DNA from: Calliopsis andreniformis
Lineage: Eukaryota > Arthropoda > Insecta > Hymenoptera > Andrenidae
DNA length: 64,000 nt
Direction: 5' to 3'
Assembly: GCF_051401765.1 (NCBI RefSeq)
Contig: NW_027480440.1
Location: forward strand, 1-64,000
How positions within the stretch are numbered: position 1 is the first letter of the stretch; each line of letters opens with the position of its first letter. The notes beneath the pieces are model-generated. The model was not told the DNA's origin and did no database searches. It saw only the letters and a list, made by a program, of their open reading frames with translations. Made by a program: the position numbers and the translations under genes. Of this stretch, positions 53,464 to 64,000 are shown in pieces.

Positions 53464-53757
53464 GAGGATTGAAGATTGAGTATTGAGGATTGAAGATTGA
53501 GGATTGAGGATTGAGGATTGAAGAATGAGGATTGAGGATTGAGGATTGAGGATTGAGGATTGCAGATTGAGTATTGAGGATTGAAGATTGAGGGTTGAAG
53601 ATTGAGGATTGAGGATTGAGCATTGAGGATTGATGATTGAGGATTGAGTATTGTTGATTGAAGATTGAGTATTGAGGATTGAAAATTGAGGATTGAGGAT
53701 TGAGGATTGAGGATTGAAGATTGAGGATTGGGGACGGAGTGTTGAGTGTTGAGTGAT

Positions 53758-53869
53758 GAGAATTGATGTTTGTGGATAGAGATTTGAAGATTGCAGATTG
53801 AGTATTGAGTATTGAAAACTGTGAATTGATGATATTCCATTGAGGACTGGGGACTGACAACTGATTGTT
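53758..53869 (+). repeat. Module A, epsilon (copy 35)
   Basis: Copy of 47870 at offset 5,888, with the same GAGGACT GGGGACT pair. Confidence 0.92.
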
Positions 53870-54868
53870 GAGGACTGAGGGCTGAAGATTGACGATTCAG
53901 GATTGAGGGTTCAGGATTAAGGTTTGAGGACTGAGGATAGAGGATTGAGGACTGAGGATTGAGGATTGAGGATTGAGGATTGAGGATTGAGGATTGAGGA
54001 TTGAGGATTGAATATTGAGGATTGGGTATTGAGGATTGAACATTGAGGATTGTGGATTGAGTATTGATGATTGAGGATTGAGGATTAAAGATTGAATATT
54101 GATGATTGAAGATTGAGGATCGAGGATTGAGGGTTGTGAATTGAGGACGAGGACTGAGGGTTGAGTATTGATGTCTGGGGTCTGAGGATTGAGGATTGAG
54201 GATTGAGTATTGAGGACTGAGGATTGAGGATTGAAGATTGAGGATTGGGTGTTGAGGATTGAAGAATGTGGATTGAGGATTGAGCATTGAGTATTGAAGA
54301 TTGAGGATTGGGTATTGCGGTTTGAACATTGAGGATTGATGATTGTGGATTGAAGATTCAGTATTGGGGATTGAAGATTGAGGATTGAGGATTGAGGATT
54401 GAAGATTGAAGATTGAGTATTGAGGATTGAAGACTGAGGATTGAGGACTGAGAATTGAGGATTGAGGATTGAGGATTGAGGATTGAGGATTGAAGACTGA
54501 GGATTGGGTATTGAGGATTTAGCATTGGGGATTGAGGGTTGAGGATTGAGGATTGAGGATTGAGGATTGAAGATTGAATATTAATGATTGAAGATTGAGG
54601 ATTGAGGATTGAGGGTTGTGGATTGAGGACGAGGACTGAGGGTTGAGTATTGGTGTTTGAAGTCTGAGGATTGAGGATTGAGGATTGAGAATTGAGGATT
54701 GAGGATTGATGATTGAAGATTGAAGATCGAGGATTGAGCATTGAAGATTGAGGATTTGGGACTGAGGATTGAAGATTGAGGATCGAGGATTGAAGATTGA
54801 CGATTGAGGATTGAGAATTGAGGATTGAGGATTGAGGAATGAGCATTGAAGGTAGAGCATTGAGGATT

Positions 54869-54924
54869 GAAAACTGTGAATTGATGATATTCTATTGAGG
54901 ATTGTGAATTGACAACTGATTGTT
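54869..54924 (+). repeat. Module A, truncated to last 8 heptamers (second copy)
   Basis: Same truncation point as 48981, offset 5,888. The truncation therefore predates that duplication. Confidence 0.88.
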
Positions 54925-55406
54925 GAGGACTGAGGTCTGAAGATTGAGGATTCAGGATTGAGGATTCAGGATTGAGGATTCAGGTTTGATGTTTGAGGAC
55001 TGAGGATTGAGGATTGAGGATTGAGGATTGAGGATTGAGGATTGAAGATTGAGGATTGAGGATTGAGGATGAGGGCTGAGGGTTGAGGATTGAGGTTTGA
55101 GGACTGAGGACTGAGGGTTGAGGATTGTGAGTTGATGATTGAGGATTGAGGATTCAAGATTGAGGATTGGGTATTGAGGATTGAAGAATGAGGATTGAGG
55201 AATGAGTATTGAGGATTGAGGATTGAAGATTGAGTACTGAGGATTGAAGCCTGACGATTGAGTATTGAGGATTGAGGATTGAGGATTGAGGATCGAGGAT
55301 TGAAGATTGAGTATTGAGGATTGAAGACTGAGGATCGAGGATTGTGGATTGAGGATTGAGGATTGAAGATTGAGGATTGGGGACTGAGTGTTGAGGGTTG
55401 AGTGAT

Positions 55407-55518
55407 GAGAATTGATGTTTGTGGATAGAGATTTGAAGATTGCAGATTGAGTATTGAGTATTGAAAACTATGAATTGATGATATTCCATTGAGGATTGGG
55501 GATTGACAACTGATTGTT
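55407..55518 (+). repeat. Module A, epsilon (copy 36)
   Basis: Copy of 49519 at offset 5,888 with ATGAATT at unit 10. Confidence 0.91.
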
Positions 55519-56063
55519 GAGGACTGAGGGCTGAAGATTGTGGATTCAGGACTGAGGATTCAGGATTAATGTTTGAGGACTGAGGATTGAGGATTGAGGA
55601 TTGAGGATTGAGGATTGAGGATTGAGGATTCAGGATTGAGGATTCAGGATTGAGGACTGAAGATTGAATATTGATGATTGATGATAGAGGATTGAGTATT
55701 GATGGTTGTGGATTGAGGACGAGGACTGAGGGTTGAGTATTGCTGTTTGAGGTCTGAGGATTGAAGCTTGATGATTGAGGATTGAAGATTGAGGATTGAA
55801 GATTGAGGATTGAAGATTGAGGATTGAAGATTGAGTACTGAGGATTGAAGATTGAGGATTGAGGATTGCGGATTGAGGATTGAGGATTGACAATTAAGGA
55901 TTGAGGATTGACAATTGATTGTTGAGGACTGACGGCTGAAGATTGAGGATTCAGGATTGAAGATTCCGGATTGAGGTTTGAGGACTGAGGATTGAGGGTT
56001 GAGGATTGATGATTGAGGATTGAGGATTGAGGATTGAGTATTGACGCTTGAGTATTGAGGATT

Positions 56064-56210
56064 GAGAATGGAGGATTGAAGAGAGAGGACAGAGTATTGA
56101 GGATTGAGTGCTGAGAGTTGATGTTTGACGATTGCGATTTGATTATTGAATATTGAGGATTGAGTACTGAACCATGAGAATTCAGGATATTCTATTGAGT
56201 ATTGAGAATT
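56064..56210 (+). repeat. Module B, copy 7
   Basis: This has the same two variants as copy 6 (GAGAATG, GAACCAT), in line with the 5,888-bp duplication. GAATTC at 56178. The next module A is delta at 57224. Confidence 0.93.
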
Positions 56211-57223
56211 GAGGATTGATGGTTGAGTATTGAGGATTGATGGTTGAGGGTTGTGTGTTGAATATTGAGGATTGAGGATTAATGATTGAGGATTGAGGAT
56301 TGAGGATTGAGGATTGAAGATTGAGTATTGATGATTGAAGGTTGAGGATTGAGGATTCGTGTTTGAGGATTTAGGACGGGGACTGACGGTTGAGGATTGA
56401 GGTTTGAGGATTGAGGATTGAGGATTTAGGACTGAGGATTGAGGATTGAGGGTTGTGGATTGAGGACGAGGACTGAGGCTTGAGTATTGATGTTTGAGGT
56501 CTGAGGATTGAGGATTGAGGATTGAGAATTGAGGATTGAGGATTGAGGATTGAAGATTGAGGATTGAGGATTGAGGATTGAGGATTGAGGATTGAAGACT
56601 GAGGATTGGGTATTGAGGATTCAACATTGAGGATTGAGGGTTGAGGATTGAGGATTGAGGATTGACGATTGAGGATTGAGGAATGAGAATCGAGGATTGA
56701 GGATTGAGGATTCAAGATTGAGGACTGGGCACTGAGGATTGAAGAATGAGGATTGAGGATTGAGGATTGAGGATTGAGGATTGCAGATTGAGTATTGAGG
56801 ATTGAAGATTGAGGGTTGAAGATTGAGGATTGAGGATTGAGCATTGAGGATTGATGATTGAGGATTGAGGATTGAAGATTGAGTATTGAGGATTGAAGAT
56901 TGAGGATTGAGGATTGAGGATTGAGGATTGAGGATTGAAGATTGAGGATTGGGGATTGAGGATTGACAATTGAGGATTGAGTATTGAGGACTGAGAATTG
57001 AGGATTGAGGATTGAATATTGAGGATTGCGGATTGAAGATTGACGATTGAGGATTGAGAATTGAGGATTGAGGATTGAGGAATGAGCATTGAAGGTAGAG
57101 TATTGAGGATTGAAGGTTGAGGATTGTGGATTGAGTATTGAGGATTGAGGATTGAGGATTGAGGATTGACGATTGAGGATTGAAGATTGAGGATTGGGGA
57201 CTGAGTGTTGAGGGTTGAATTAT

Positions 57224-57335
57224 GAGAATTGATGTTTGTGGATAGAGATTCGAAGATCGCAGATTGAGTATTGAGTATTGAAAACTGTGAATTGATGATA
57301 TTCTATTGAGGATTGTGAATTGACAACTGATTGTT
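57224..57335 (+). repeat. Module A, delta (copy 37)
   Basis: Copy of 42071 at offset 15,153. Alpha follows at 601 bp. Confidence 0.93.
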
Positions 57336-57824
57336 GAGGACTGAGGTCTGAAGATTGAGGATTCAGGATTGAGGATTCAGGTTTGATGTTTGAGGACTGA
57401 GGATTGAGGATTGAGTATTGAGGATTGAGGATTGAGGATTGAGGATTGAGGATTGAGGATTGAAGATTGAGGATTGAGGATTGAGGATGAGGGCTGAGGG
57501 TTGAGGATTGAGGTTTGAGGACTGAGGACTGAGGATTGAGGATTGTGAGTTGATGATTGAGGATTGAGGATTCAAGATTGAGGATTGGGTATTGAGGATT
57601 GAAGAATGAGGATTGAGGAATGAGTATTGAGGATTGAGGATTGAAGATTGAGTACTGAGGATTGAAGCCTGACGATTGAGTATTGAGGATTGAGGATTGA
57701 GAATTGAGGATCGAGGATTGAAGATTGAGTATTGAGGATTGAAGACTGAGGATCGAGGATTGTGGATTGAGGATTGAGGATTGAAGATTGAGGATTGGGG
57801 ACTGAGTGTTGATGGTTGAATGAT

Positions 57825-57936
57825 GAGAATTGATGTTTGTGGATAGAGATTCGAAGATTGCAGATTGAGCATTGAGTATTGAAAACTGTGAATTGATGAT
57901 ATTCTATTGAGGATTGAGAATTGACAACTGATTGTT
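57825..57936 (+). repeat. Module A, alpha (copy 38)
   Basis: Copy of 42672 at offset 15,153. Confidence 0.93.
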
Positions 57937-58139
57937 GAGGACTGAGGTCTGAAGATTGAGGATTCAGGATTGAGGATTCAGGTTTGATGTTTGAGGACTG
58001 AGGATTGTGAATTGAGGATTGAGGATTGAGGATTGAGGACTGAGGATTGTGGATTGAAGATTGAGGATTGGGTATTGCGCATTGAACATTGAGGATTGAA
58101 GATTGAGGATTGGGGACGGAGTGTTGAGTGTTGAGTGAT

Positions 58140-58251
58140 GCGAATTGATGTTTGTGGATAGAGATTTGAAGATTGCAGATTGAGTATTGAGTATTGAAAA
58201 CTATGATTTGATGATATTCCATTGAGGATTGGGGATTGACAACTGATTGTT
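58140..58251 (+). repeat. Module A, epsilon (copy 39)
   Basis: Copy of 42987 at offset 15,153, starting GCGAATT. Confidence 0.91.
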
Positions 58252-58608
58252 GAGGACTGACGGCTGAAGATTGAGGATTCAGGACTGAGGATTCAGGATT
58301 AAGGTTTGAGGACTGAGGATTGAGGATTGAGGATTGAGGATTGAGTATTGAAGATTGAGGATTGAGGATTGCGGATTGAGGATTGAGGATTGAAAATTAA
58401 GGATTGAGGATTGACAATTGATTGTTGAGGACTGACGGCTGTAGATTGAGGATTCAGGATTGAGGATTCAGGTTTGATGTTTGAGGACTGAGGATTGTGG
58501 ATTGAGGATTGAGGATTGAGGTTTGAGGACTGAGGATTGAGGGTTGAGGATTGATGATTGAGGATTGAGGATTCAGGATTGAGTATTGACGCTTGAGTAT
58601 TGAGGATT

Positions 58609-58755
58609 GAGGATGGAGGATTGAAGAGAGAGGACAGAGTATTGAGGATTGAGTGCTGAGAGTTGATGTTTGACGATTGCGATTTGATTATTGAATATTG
58701 AGGATTGAGTACTGAATCATGAGAATTCAGGATATTCTATTGAGTATTGAGAATT
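58609..58755 (+). repeat. Module B, copy 8
   Basis: Standard form, copy of 43456 at offset 15,153. GAATTC at 58723. Beta follows at 775 bp. Confidence 0.93.
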
Positions 58756-59383
58756 GAGGATTGATGGTTGAGTATTGAGGATTGATGGTTGAGGGTTGTG
58801 TGTTGAATATTGAGGATTGAGGATTGAGGATTGAGGATTGAGGATTGAGGATTAAGGATTGAGGATTGAAGATTGAGTATTGATGATTGAAGGTTGAGGA
58901 TTGAGGATTCATGTTTGAGGATTAAGGACGGGGACTGACGGTTCAGGATTGAGGTTTGAGGATTGAGGATTGAGGATTGAGGACTGAGGATTGAGGATTG
59001 AGGACTGAGGGTTGTGGATTGAGGTCGAGGACTGAGGGTTGAGTATTGATGTTTGAGGTCTGAGGATTGAGGATTGAGGATTGAGAATTGAGGATTGAGG
59101 ATTGAGGATTGAAGATTGAGGATTGAGGATTCAGGATTGAGGATTGAGGATTGAAGACTGAGGATTGGGTATTGAGGATTCAACATTGAGGATTGATTGT
59201 TGAGGATTGAGGATTGAGGATTGAAGATTGAGTATTGAGGATTGAAGATTGAGGATTGAGGATTGAGGATTGAGGATTGAGGATTGAAGATTGAGTATTG
59301 GGGATTGAGGATTGACGATTGAGGATTGAGAATTGAGGATTGAGGATTGAGGATTGGGGACTGAGTGTTGAGGGTTGAGTGAT

Positions 59384-59495
59384 GAGAATTCATGTTTGTG
59401 GATAGAGATTTGAAGATTGCAGGTTGAGTATTGAGTATTGAAGCCTGTGAATTGAGGATTTTCTATTGAGGATTGAGGATTGACAACTGATTGTT
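59384..59495 (+). repeat. Module A, beta (copy 40)
   Basis: Copy of 44231 at offset 15,153, with GAATTC at 59386. Confidence 0.93.
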
Positions 59496-59956
59496 GAGGA
59501 GTGAGGGCTGAAGACTGAGGATTCAGGTTTGATGATTCAGGATTGAGGTTTGTGGACTGAGGATTGAGGATTGAGGATTGAGGATTGAGGATTGAGGATT
59601 GAGGATTGAAGATTGAGGATTGGGTATTGAGGATTGAACATTGAGGATTGTGGATTGAGTATTGATGATTGAGGATTGAGGATTGAAGATTGAATATTGA
59701 TGATTGAAGATTGAGGATCGAGGATTGAGGGTTGTGGATTGAGGACGAGGACTGAGGGTTGAGTATTGATGTTTGAGGTCTGAGGATTGAGGATTGAGGA
59801 TTGAGAATTGAGGACTTAGGATTGAGGATTGAAGATTGAGGATTGGGTGTTGAGGATTGAAGACTGTGGATTGAGGATTGAGGATTGAGGATTGAGGATT
59901 GAAGGTTGAGTATTGAGGATTGAAGATTGAGGATTGAGGATAGAGGATTGAGGATT

Positions 59957-60194
59957 GAGGAATGAGTATTGAAGATTGAGGATTGTGTATTGCGGATTGA
60001 ACATTGAGGATTGAACATTGAGGATTGAAGATTCAGTATTGAGGGTTGAAGATTGAGGATTGAGGATTGAGGATTGAGGATTGAGGATTGAGGATTGAGG
60101 AATGAGTATTGAAGATTGAGGATTGTGTATTGCGGATTGAACATTGAGGATTGAACATTGAGGATTGAAGATTCAGTATTGAGGGTTGAAGATT
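59957..60194 (+). repeat. 140-bp local tandem duplication (copy at offset 15,153)
   Basis: Same duplicated run as 44804, with starts at 59957 and 60097. Confidence 0.87.
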
Positions 60195-61583
60195 GAGGTT
60201 TGAGGATTGAGGATTGATGATTTAGGACTGAGGATTGAGGATTGAGGGTTGTGGATTGAGGACGAGGACTGAGGGTTGAGTATTGATGTTTGATGTCTGA
60301 GGATTGAGGATTGAGGATTGAGAATTGAGGATAGAGGATTGAGGATTGAAGATTGAGGATTGAGGATTGAGGAATGAAGATTGAGTATTGAGGATTGAAG
60401 ATTGAGGATTGAGGATTGAGGATTGAGGATTGAGGATTGAGGACTGAAGATTGAATATTGATGATTGAAGATTGAGGATTGGGTATTGATGGTTGTGGAT
60501 TGAGGACGAGGACTGAGGGTTGAGTATTGCTGTTTGAGGTCTGAGGATTGAGGATTGAGTATTGAGAATTGAGGGTTGAGGATTGAGGATTGAAGAGTGT
60601 GGATTGGGAATTGAGGATTGAAGAATGAGGATTGAGGATTGAGGATTGAAGACTGAGGATTGAGGATTGAAGATTGAGTATTGTTGATTGAAGATTGAGT
60701 ATTGAGGATTGAAGATTGAGGATTGATAATTGAGGATTGAAGATTGAGTATTGATGATTGAAGGTTGAGGATTGAGGATTCATGTTTGAGGATTGAGGAC
60801 GGGGACTGACGGTTGAGGATTGAGGTTTGAGGATTGAGGATTGAGGATTTAGGACTGAGGATTGAGGATTGAGGGTTGTGGATTGAGGACGAGGACTGAG
60901 GCTTGAGTATTGATGTTTGAGGACTGAGGATTGAGGATTGAGGATTGAGAATTGAGGATTGAGGATTGAGGATTGAAGATTGAGGATTGAGGATTGAGGA
61001 TTGAGGATTGACGATTGAAGACTGAGAATTGGGTATTGAGGATTCAACATTGAGGATTGAGGGTTGAGGATTGAGGATTGAGGATTGACGATTGAGGATT
61101 GAGGAATGAGAATCGAGGATTGAGGATTGAGGATTCAAGATTGAGGACTGGGCACTGAGGATTGAAGAATGAGGATTGCGGATTGAGGATTGAGGATTGA
61201 GGATTGCAGATTGAGTATTGAGGATTGAAGATTGAGGGTTGAAGATTGAGGATTGAGGATTGAGCATTGAGGATTGATGATTGAGGATTGAGGATTGAAG
61301 ATTGAGTATTGAGGATTGAAGATTGAGGATTGAGGATTGAGGACTGAGGATTGAGGATTGAAGATTGAGGATTGGTGATTGAGGATTGACAATTCAGGAT
61401 TGAGTATTGAGGACTGAGAATTGAGGATTGAGGATTGAATATTGAGGATTGCGGATTGAAGATTGAGTATTGATGATTGAAGATTGAGTATTGAGGATTG
61501 AAAATTGAGGATTGAGGATTGAGGATTGAGGATTGAGGATTGAAGATTGAGGATTGGGGACGGAGTGTTGAGTGTTGAGAGAT

Positions 61584-61695
61584 GAGAATTGATGTTTGTG
61601 GATAGAGATTTGAAGATTGCAGATTGAGTATTGAGTATTGAAAAATGTGAATTGATGATATTCCATTGAGGATTGGGGATTGACAACTGATTGTT
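61584..61695 (+). repeat. Module A, gamma (copy 41)
   Basis: Copy of 46431 at offset 15,153, with GATGGCT following. Confidence 0.93.
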
Positions 61696-62679
61696 GAGGA
61701 CTGATGGCTGAAGATTGAGTATTCAGAATTGAGGATTCAGAATTAAGGTTTGAGGACTGAGGATTGAGGATTGAGGATTGAGGATTGAGGATTGAGGATT
61801 GAAGATTGAGGATTGGGTATTGCGGATTGAACATTGAGGATTGAGGATTGAGGATTGAGGATTGAAGACTGAGGATTGAGGATTGAAGATTGAGGATTGG
61901 GTATTGATGGTTGTGGATTGAGGACGAGGACTGAGGGTTGAGTATTGCTGTTTGAGGTCTGAGGATTGAGGATTGAGTATTGAGAATTGAGGGTTGAGGA
62001 TTGAGGATTGAAGATTGTGGATTGGGAATTGAGGATTGAAGAATGAGGATTGAGGATTGAGGATTGAAGACTGAGGATTGAGGATTGAAGATTGTGTATT
62101 GTTGATTGAAGATTGAGTATTGAGGATTGAAGATTGAGGATTGATAATTGAGGATTGAAGATTGAGTATTGATGATTGAAGGTTGAGGATTGAGGATTCA
62201 TGTTTGAGGATTGAGGACGGGGACTGACGGTTGAGGATTGAGGTTTGAGGATTGAGGATTGAGGATTTAGGACTGAGGATTGAGGATTGAGGGTTGTGGA
62301 TTGAGGACGAGGACTGAGGCTTGAGTATTGATGTTTGAGGTCTGAGGATTGAGGATTGAGGATTGAGAATTGAGGATTGAGGATTGAGGATTGAAGATTG
62401 AGGATTGAGGATTGAGGATTGAGGATTGAGGATTGAAGACTGAGCATTGGGTATTGAGGATTCAACATTGAGGATTGAGGGTTGAGGATTGAGGATTGAG
62501 GATTGACGATTGAGGATTGAGGAATGAGAATCGAGGATTGAGGATTGAGGATTCAAGATTGAGGACTGGGCACTGAGGATTGAAGAATGAGGATTGAGGA
62601 TTGAGGATTGAGGATTGAGGATTGCAGATTGAGTATTGAGGATTGAAGATTGAGGGTTGAAGATTGAGGATTGAGGATT

Positions 62680-62728
62680 GAGCATTGAGGATTGATGATT
62701 GAGCATTGAGGATTGATGATTGAGCATT
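62680..62728 (+). repeat. 21-bp triplication (copy at offset 15,153)
   Basis: Same arrangement as 47527. Confidence 0.88.
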
Positions 62729-63022
62729 GAGGATTGAAGATTGAGTATTGAGGATTGAAGATTGAGGATTGAGGATTGAGGATTGAAGAATGAGGATTGA
62801 GGATTGAGGATTGAGGATTGAGGATTGCAGATTGAGTATTGAGGATTGAAGATTGAGGGTTGAAGATTGAGGATTGAGGATTGAGCATTGAGGATTGATG
62901 ATTGAGGATTGAGTATTGTTGATTGAAGATTGAGTATTGAGGATTGAAAATTGAGGATTGAGGATTGAGGATTGAGGATTGAAGATTGAGGATTGGGGAC
63001 GGAGTGTTGAGTGTTGAGTGAT

Positions 63023-63134
63023 GAGAATTGATGTTTGTGGATAGAGATTTGAAGATTGCAGATTGAGTATTGAGTATTGAAAACTGTGAATTGATGATAT
63101 TCCATTGAGGACTGGGGACTGACAACTGATTGTT
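63023..63134 (+). repeat. Module A, epsilon (copy 42)
   Basis: Copy of 47870 at offset 15,153. Last complete module in the window. Confidence 0.92.
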
Positions 63135-64000
63135 GAGGACTGAGGGCTGAAGATTGACGATTCAGGATTGAGGGTTCAGGATTAAGGTTTGAGGACTGAG
63201 GATAGAGGATTGAGGACTGAGGATTGAGGATTGAGGATTGAGGATTGAGGATTGAGGATTGAGGATTGAGGATTGAATATTGAGGATTGGGTATTGAGGA
63301 TTGAACATTGAGGATTGTGGATTGAGTATTGATGATTGAGGATTGAGGATTAAAGATTGAATATTGATGATTGAAGATTGAGGATCGAGGATTGAGGGTT
63401 GTGAATTGAGGACGAGGACTGAGGGTTGAGTATTGATGTCTGGGGTCTGAGGATTGAGGATTGAGGATTGAGTATTGAGGACTGAGGATTGAGGATTGAA
63501 GATTGAGGATTGGGTGTTGAGGATTGAAGAATGTGGATTGAGGATTGAGCATTGAGTATTGAAGATTGAGGATTGGGTATTGCGGTTTGAACATTGAGGA
63601 TTGATGATTGTGGATTGAAGATTCAGTATTGGGGATTGAAGATTGAGGATTGAGGATTGAGGATTGAAGATTGAAGATTGAGTATTGAGGATTGAAGACT
63701 GAGGATTGAGGACTGAGAATTGAGGATTGAGGATTGAGGATTGAGGATTGAGGATTGAAGACTGAGGATTGGGTATTGAGGATTTAGCATTGGGGATTGA
63801 GGGTTGAGGATTGAGGATTGAGGATTGAGGATTGAAGATTGAATATTAATGATTGAAGATTGAGGATTGAGGATTGAGGGTTGTGGATTGAGGACGAGGA
63901 CTGAGGGTTGAGTATTGGTGTTTGAAGTCTGAGGATTGAGGATTGAGGATTGAGAATTGAGGATTGAGGATTGATGATTGAAGATTGAAGATCGAGGATT

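Larger units (their letters stand above)
49631..55518 (+). repeat. Higher-order unit 8: B, gamma, epsilon, truncated A, epsilon (5888 bp)
   Basis: From about 52064 this unit repeats 46176 onward at offset 5,888, and the match continues past the unit end to about 56400. Between B (50176) and gamma (52319) the beta module is absent. The stretch from about 51180 to 52060 holds heptamer orders seen only here in the window. Confidence 0.8.
55519..57936 (+). repeat. Higher-order unit 9: B, delta, alpha (short)
   Basis: This is a junction unit. Up to about 56400 it matches 49631-50510 (offset 5,888). After that it matches 41270 onward (offset 15,153). Beta and both gamma modules are missing, so B lies only 1160 bp before delta. 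Confidence 0.85.
1..64000 (+). repeat. Heptanucleotide satellite array, unit GAGGATT
   Basis: The entire window parses into tandem 7-bp units with consensus GAGGATT on the + strand. Most variants differ at one or two positions, such as GAAGATT, GAGTATT, GAGGACT, GAGGTTT, GAGAATT and GACGATT. Length variants are uncommon: 6-bp units such as GAGGAC before GAGGACT, and one 8-bp unit near 51663. The consensus has no C, so the + strand is strongly G-over-C skewed. No stretch in the reverse orientation (runs of CCTCAAT on +) was seen, and no unrelated insertion. The array extends beyond both edges. It is non-coding by all signs; its - strand is open in all frames only because AATCCTC contains no stop in any register. 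Confidence 0.98.
57937..64000 (+). repeat. Higher-order unit 10: epsilon, B, beta, gamma, epsilon, cut by window end
   Basis: This is a copy of 42784-48847 at a constant offset of 15,153 bp. It includes the 678-bp deletion after B, the 140-bp duplication and the 21-bp triplication. No length difference was noticed across about 6 kb, which points to a recent duplication or an assembly duplication. Confidence 0.85.

Noticed and set aside
1..64000. Telomere repeat
   Set aside because: The unit is G-rich on one strand and unidirectional, but GAGGATT is not a known telomeric unit. The units are strongly degenerate, and kb-scale higher-order order is foreign to telomerase-made DNA.
1..64000. CRISPR array
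   Set aside because: No constant repeat alternates with unique spacers; everything is one 7-bp family, and no cas-like gene is present.
1..64000. Promoters, tRNA or rRNA genes
   Set aside because: No stretch leaves the heptamer register long enough to hold such a gene, and TATTGA-like words are simple unit variants.
56400..64000. Treating the 15,153-bp copy as certain biological duplication
   Set aside because: Near-identity over several kb in a satellite can also come from assembly, which the sequence alone cannot exclude.

Overview
The whole 64,000-base window is one satellite-type array of a degenerate 7-bp unit, GAGGATT on the + strand and AATCCTC on the - strand. It amounts to roughly 9,100 units and runs off both ends. 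I found no protein gene, RNA gene, transposon or ordinary single-copy sequence. The open frames on the - strand, up to 676 codons, follow from the repeat: all three - frames of the perfect unit lack stops and spell the same heptapeptide, N-P-Q-S-S-I-L, while every + frame meets TGA once per 21 bp. The organism cannot be named from this sequence. An unbroken heptamer satellite this long with higher-order structure is most like eukaryotic heterochromatic or subtelomeric DNA. Short heptanucleotide repeats are also known between bacterial genes, for example in cyanobacteria, but I know of none near this size.

The array is not featureless. Two kinds of diverged landmark recur in fixed order, in register and in one orientation. 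Module A is 112 bp (16 heptamers), with 42 full and 2 truncated copies; I sorted it into five subtypes by diagnostic heptamers (alpha, beta, gamma, delta, epsilon). Module B is 147 bp (21 heptamers), with 8 copies. The usual order is alpha, B, beta, gamma, gamma, delta, back to alpha. Many spacings are exact: alpha to B 294 bp, B to beta 1453 bp, delta to alpha 601 bp, gamma to gamma often 1439 bp. This implies a higher-order repeat of about 6.9-7.3 kb.

Layout by higher-order unit: 1-479 tail with alpha; 480-12245 unit with a locally amplified 2.8-8.5 kb section; 12246-18399 compact unit lacking B; 18400-21688 truncated unit; 21689-28513 nearly full unit; 28514-34254 unit lacking B and beta; 34255-42783 full unit with doubled delta; 42784-49630 unit with internal deletions; 49631-55518 unit lacking beta; 55519-57936 short unit; 57937-64000 a second copy of the 42.8 kb unit, cut by the window edge.

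Superimposed are multi-kb duplications with constant offsets: 18,102 bp (1-3.3 kb with 18.1-21.4 kb), 15,855/15,862 bp (13.57-21.41 with 29.43-37.27 kb), 12,432/12,433 bp (21.9-29.4 with 34.3-41.9 kb), 15,153 bp (41.3-48.8 with 56.4-64.0 kb) and 5,888 bp (46.2-50.5 with 52.1-56.4 kb). The picture is of a heptamer satellite that grew by unequal exchange at several scales: 7 bp, 21 bp, 140 bp, about 1-2 kb, about 7 kb and more than 12 kb. Coordinates and matches were read by eye, so junctions are good to a few tens of bases and identities are qualitative.
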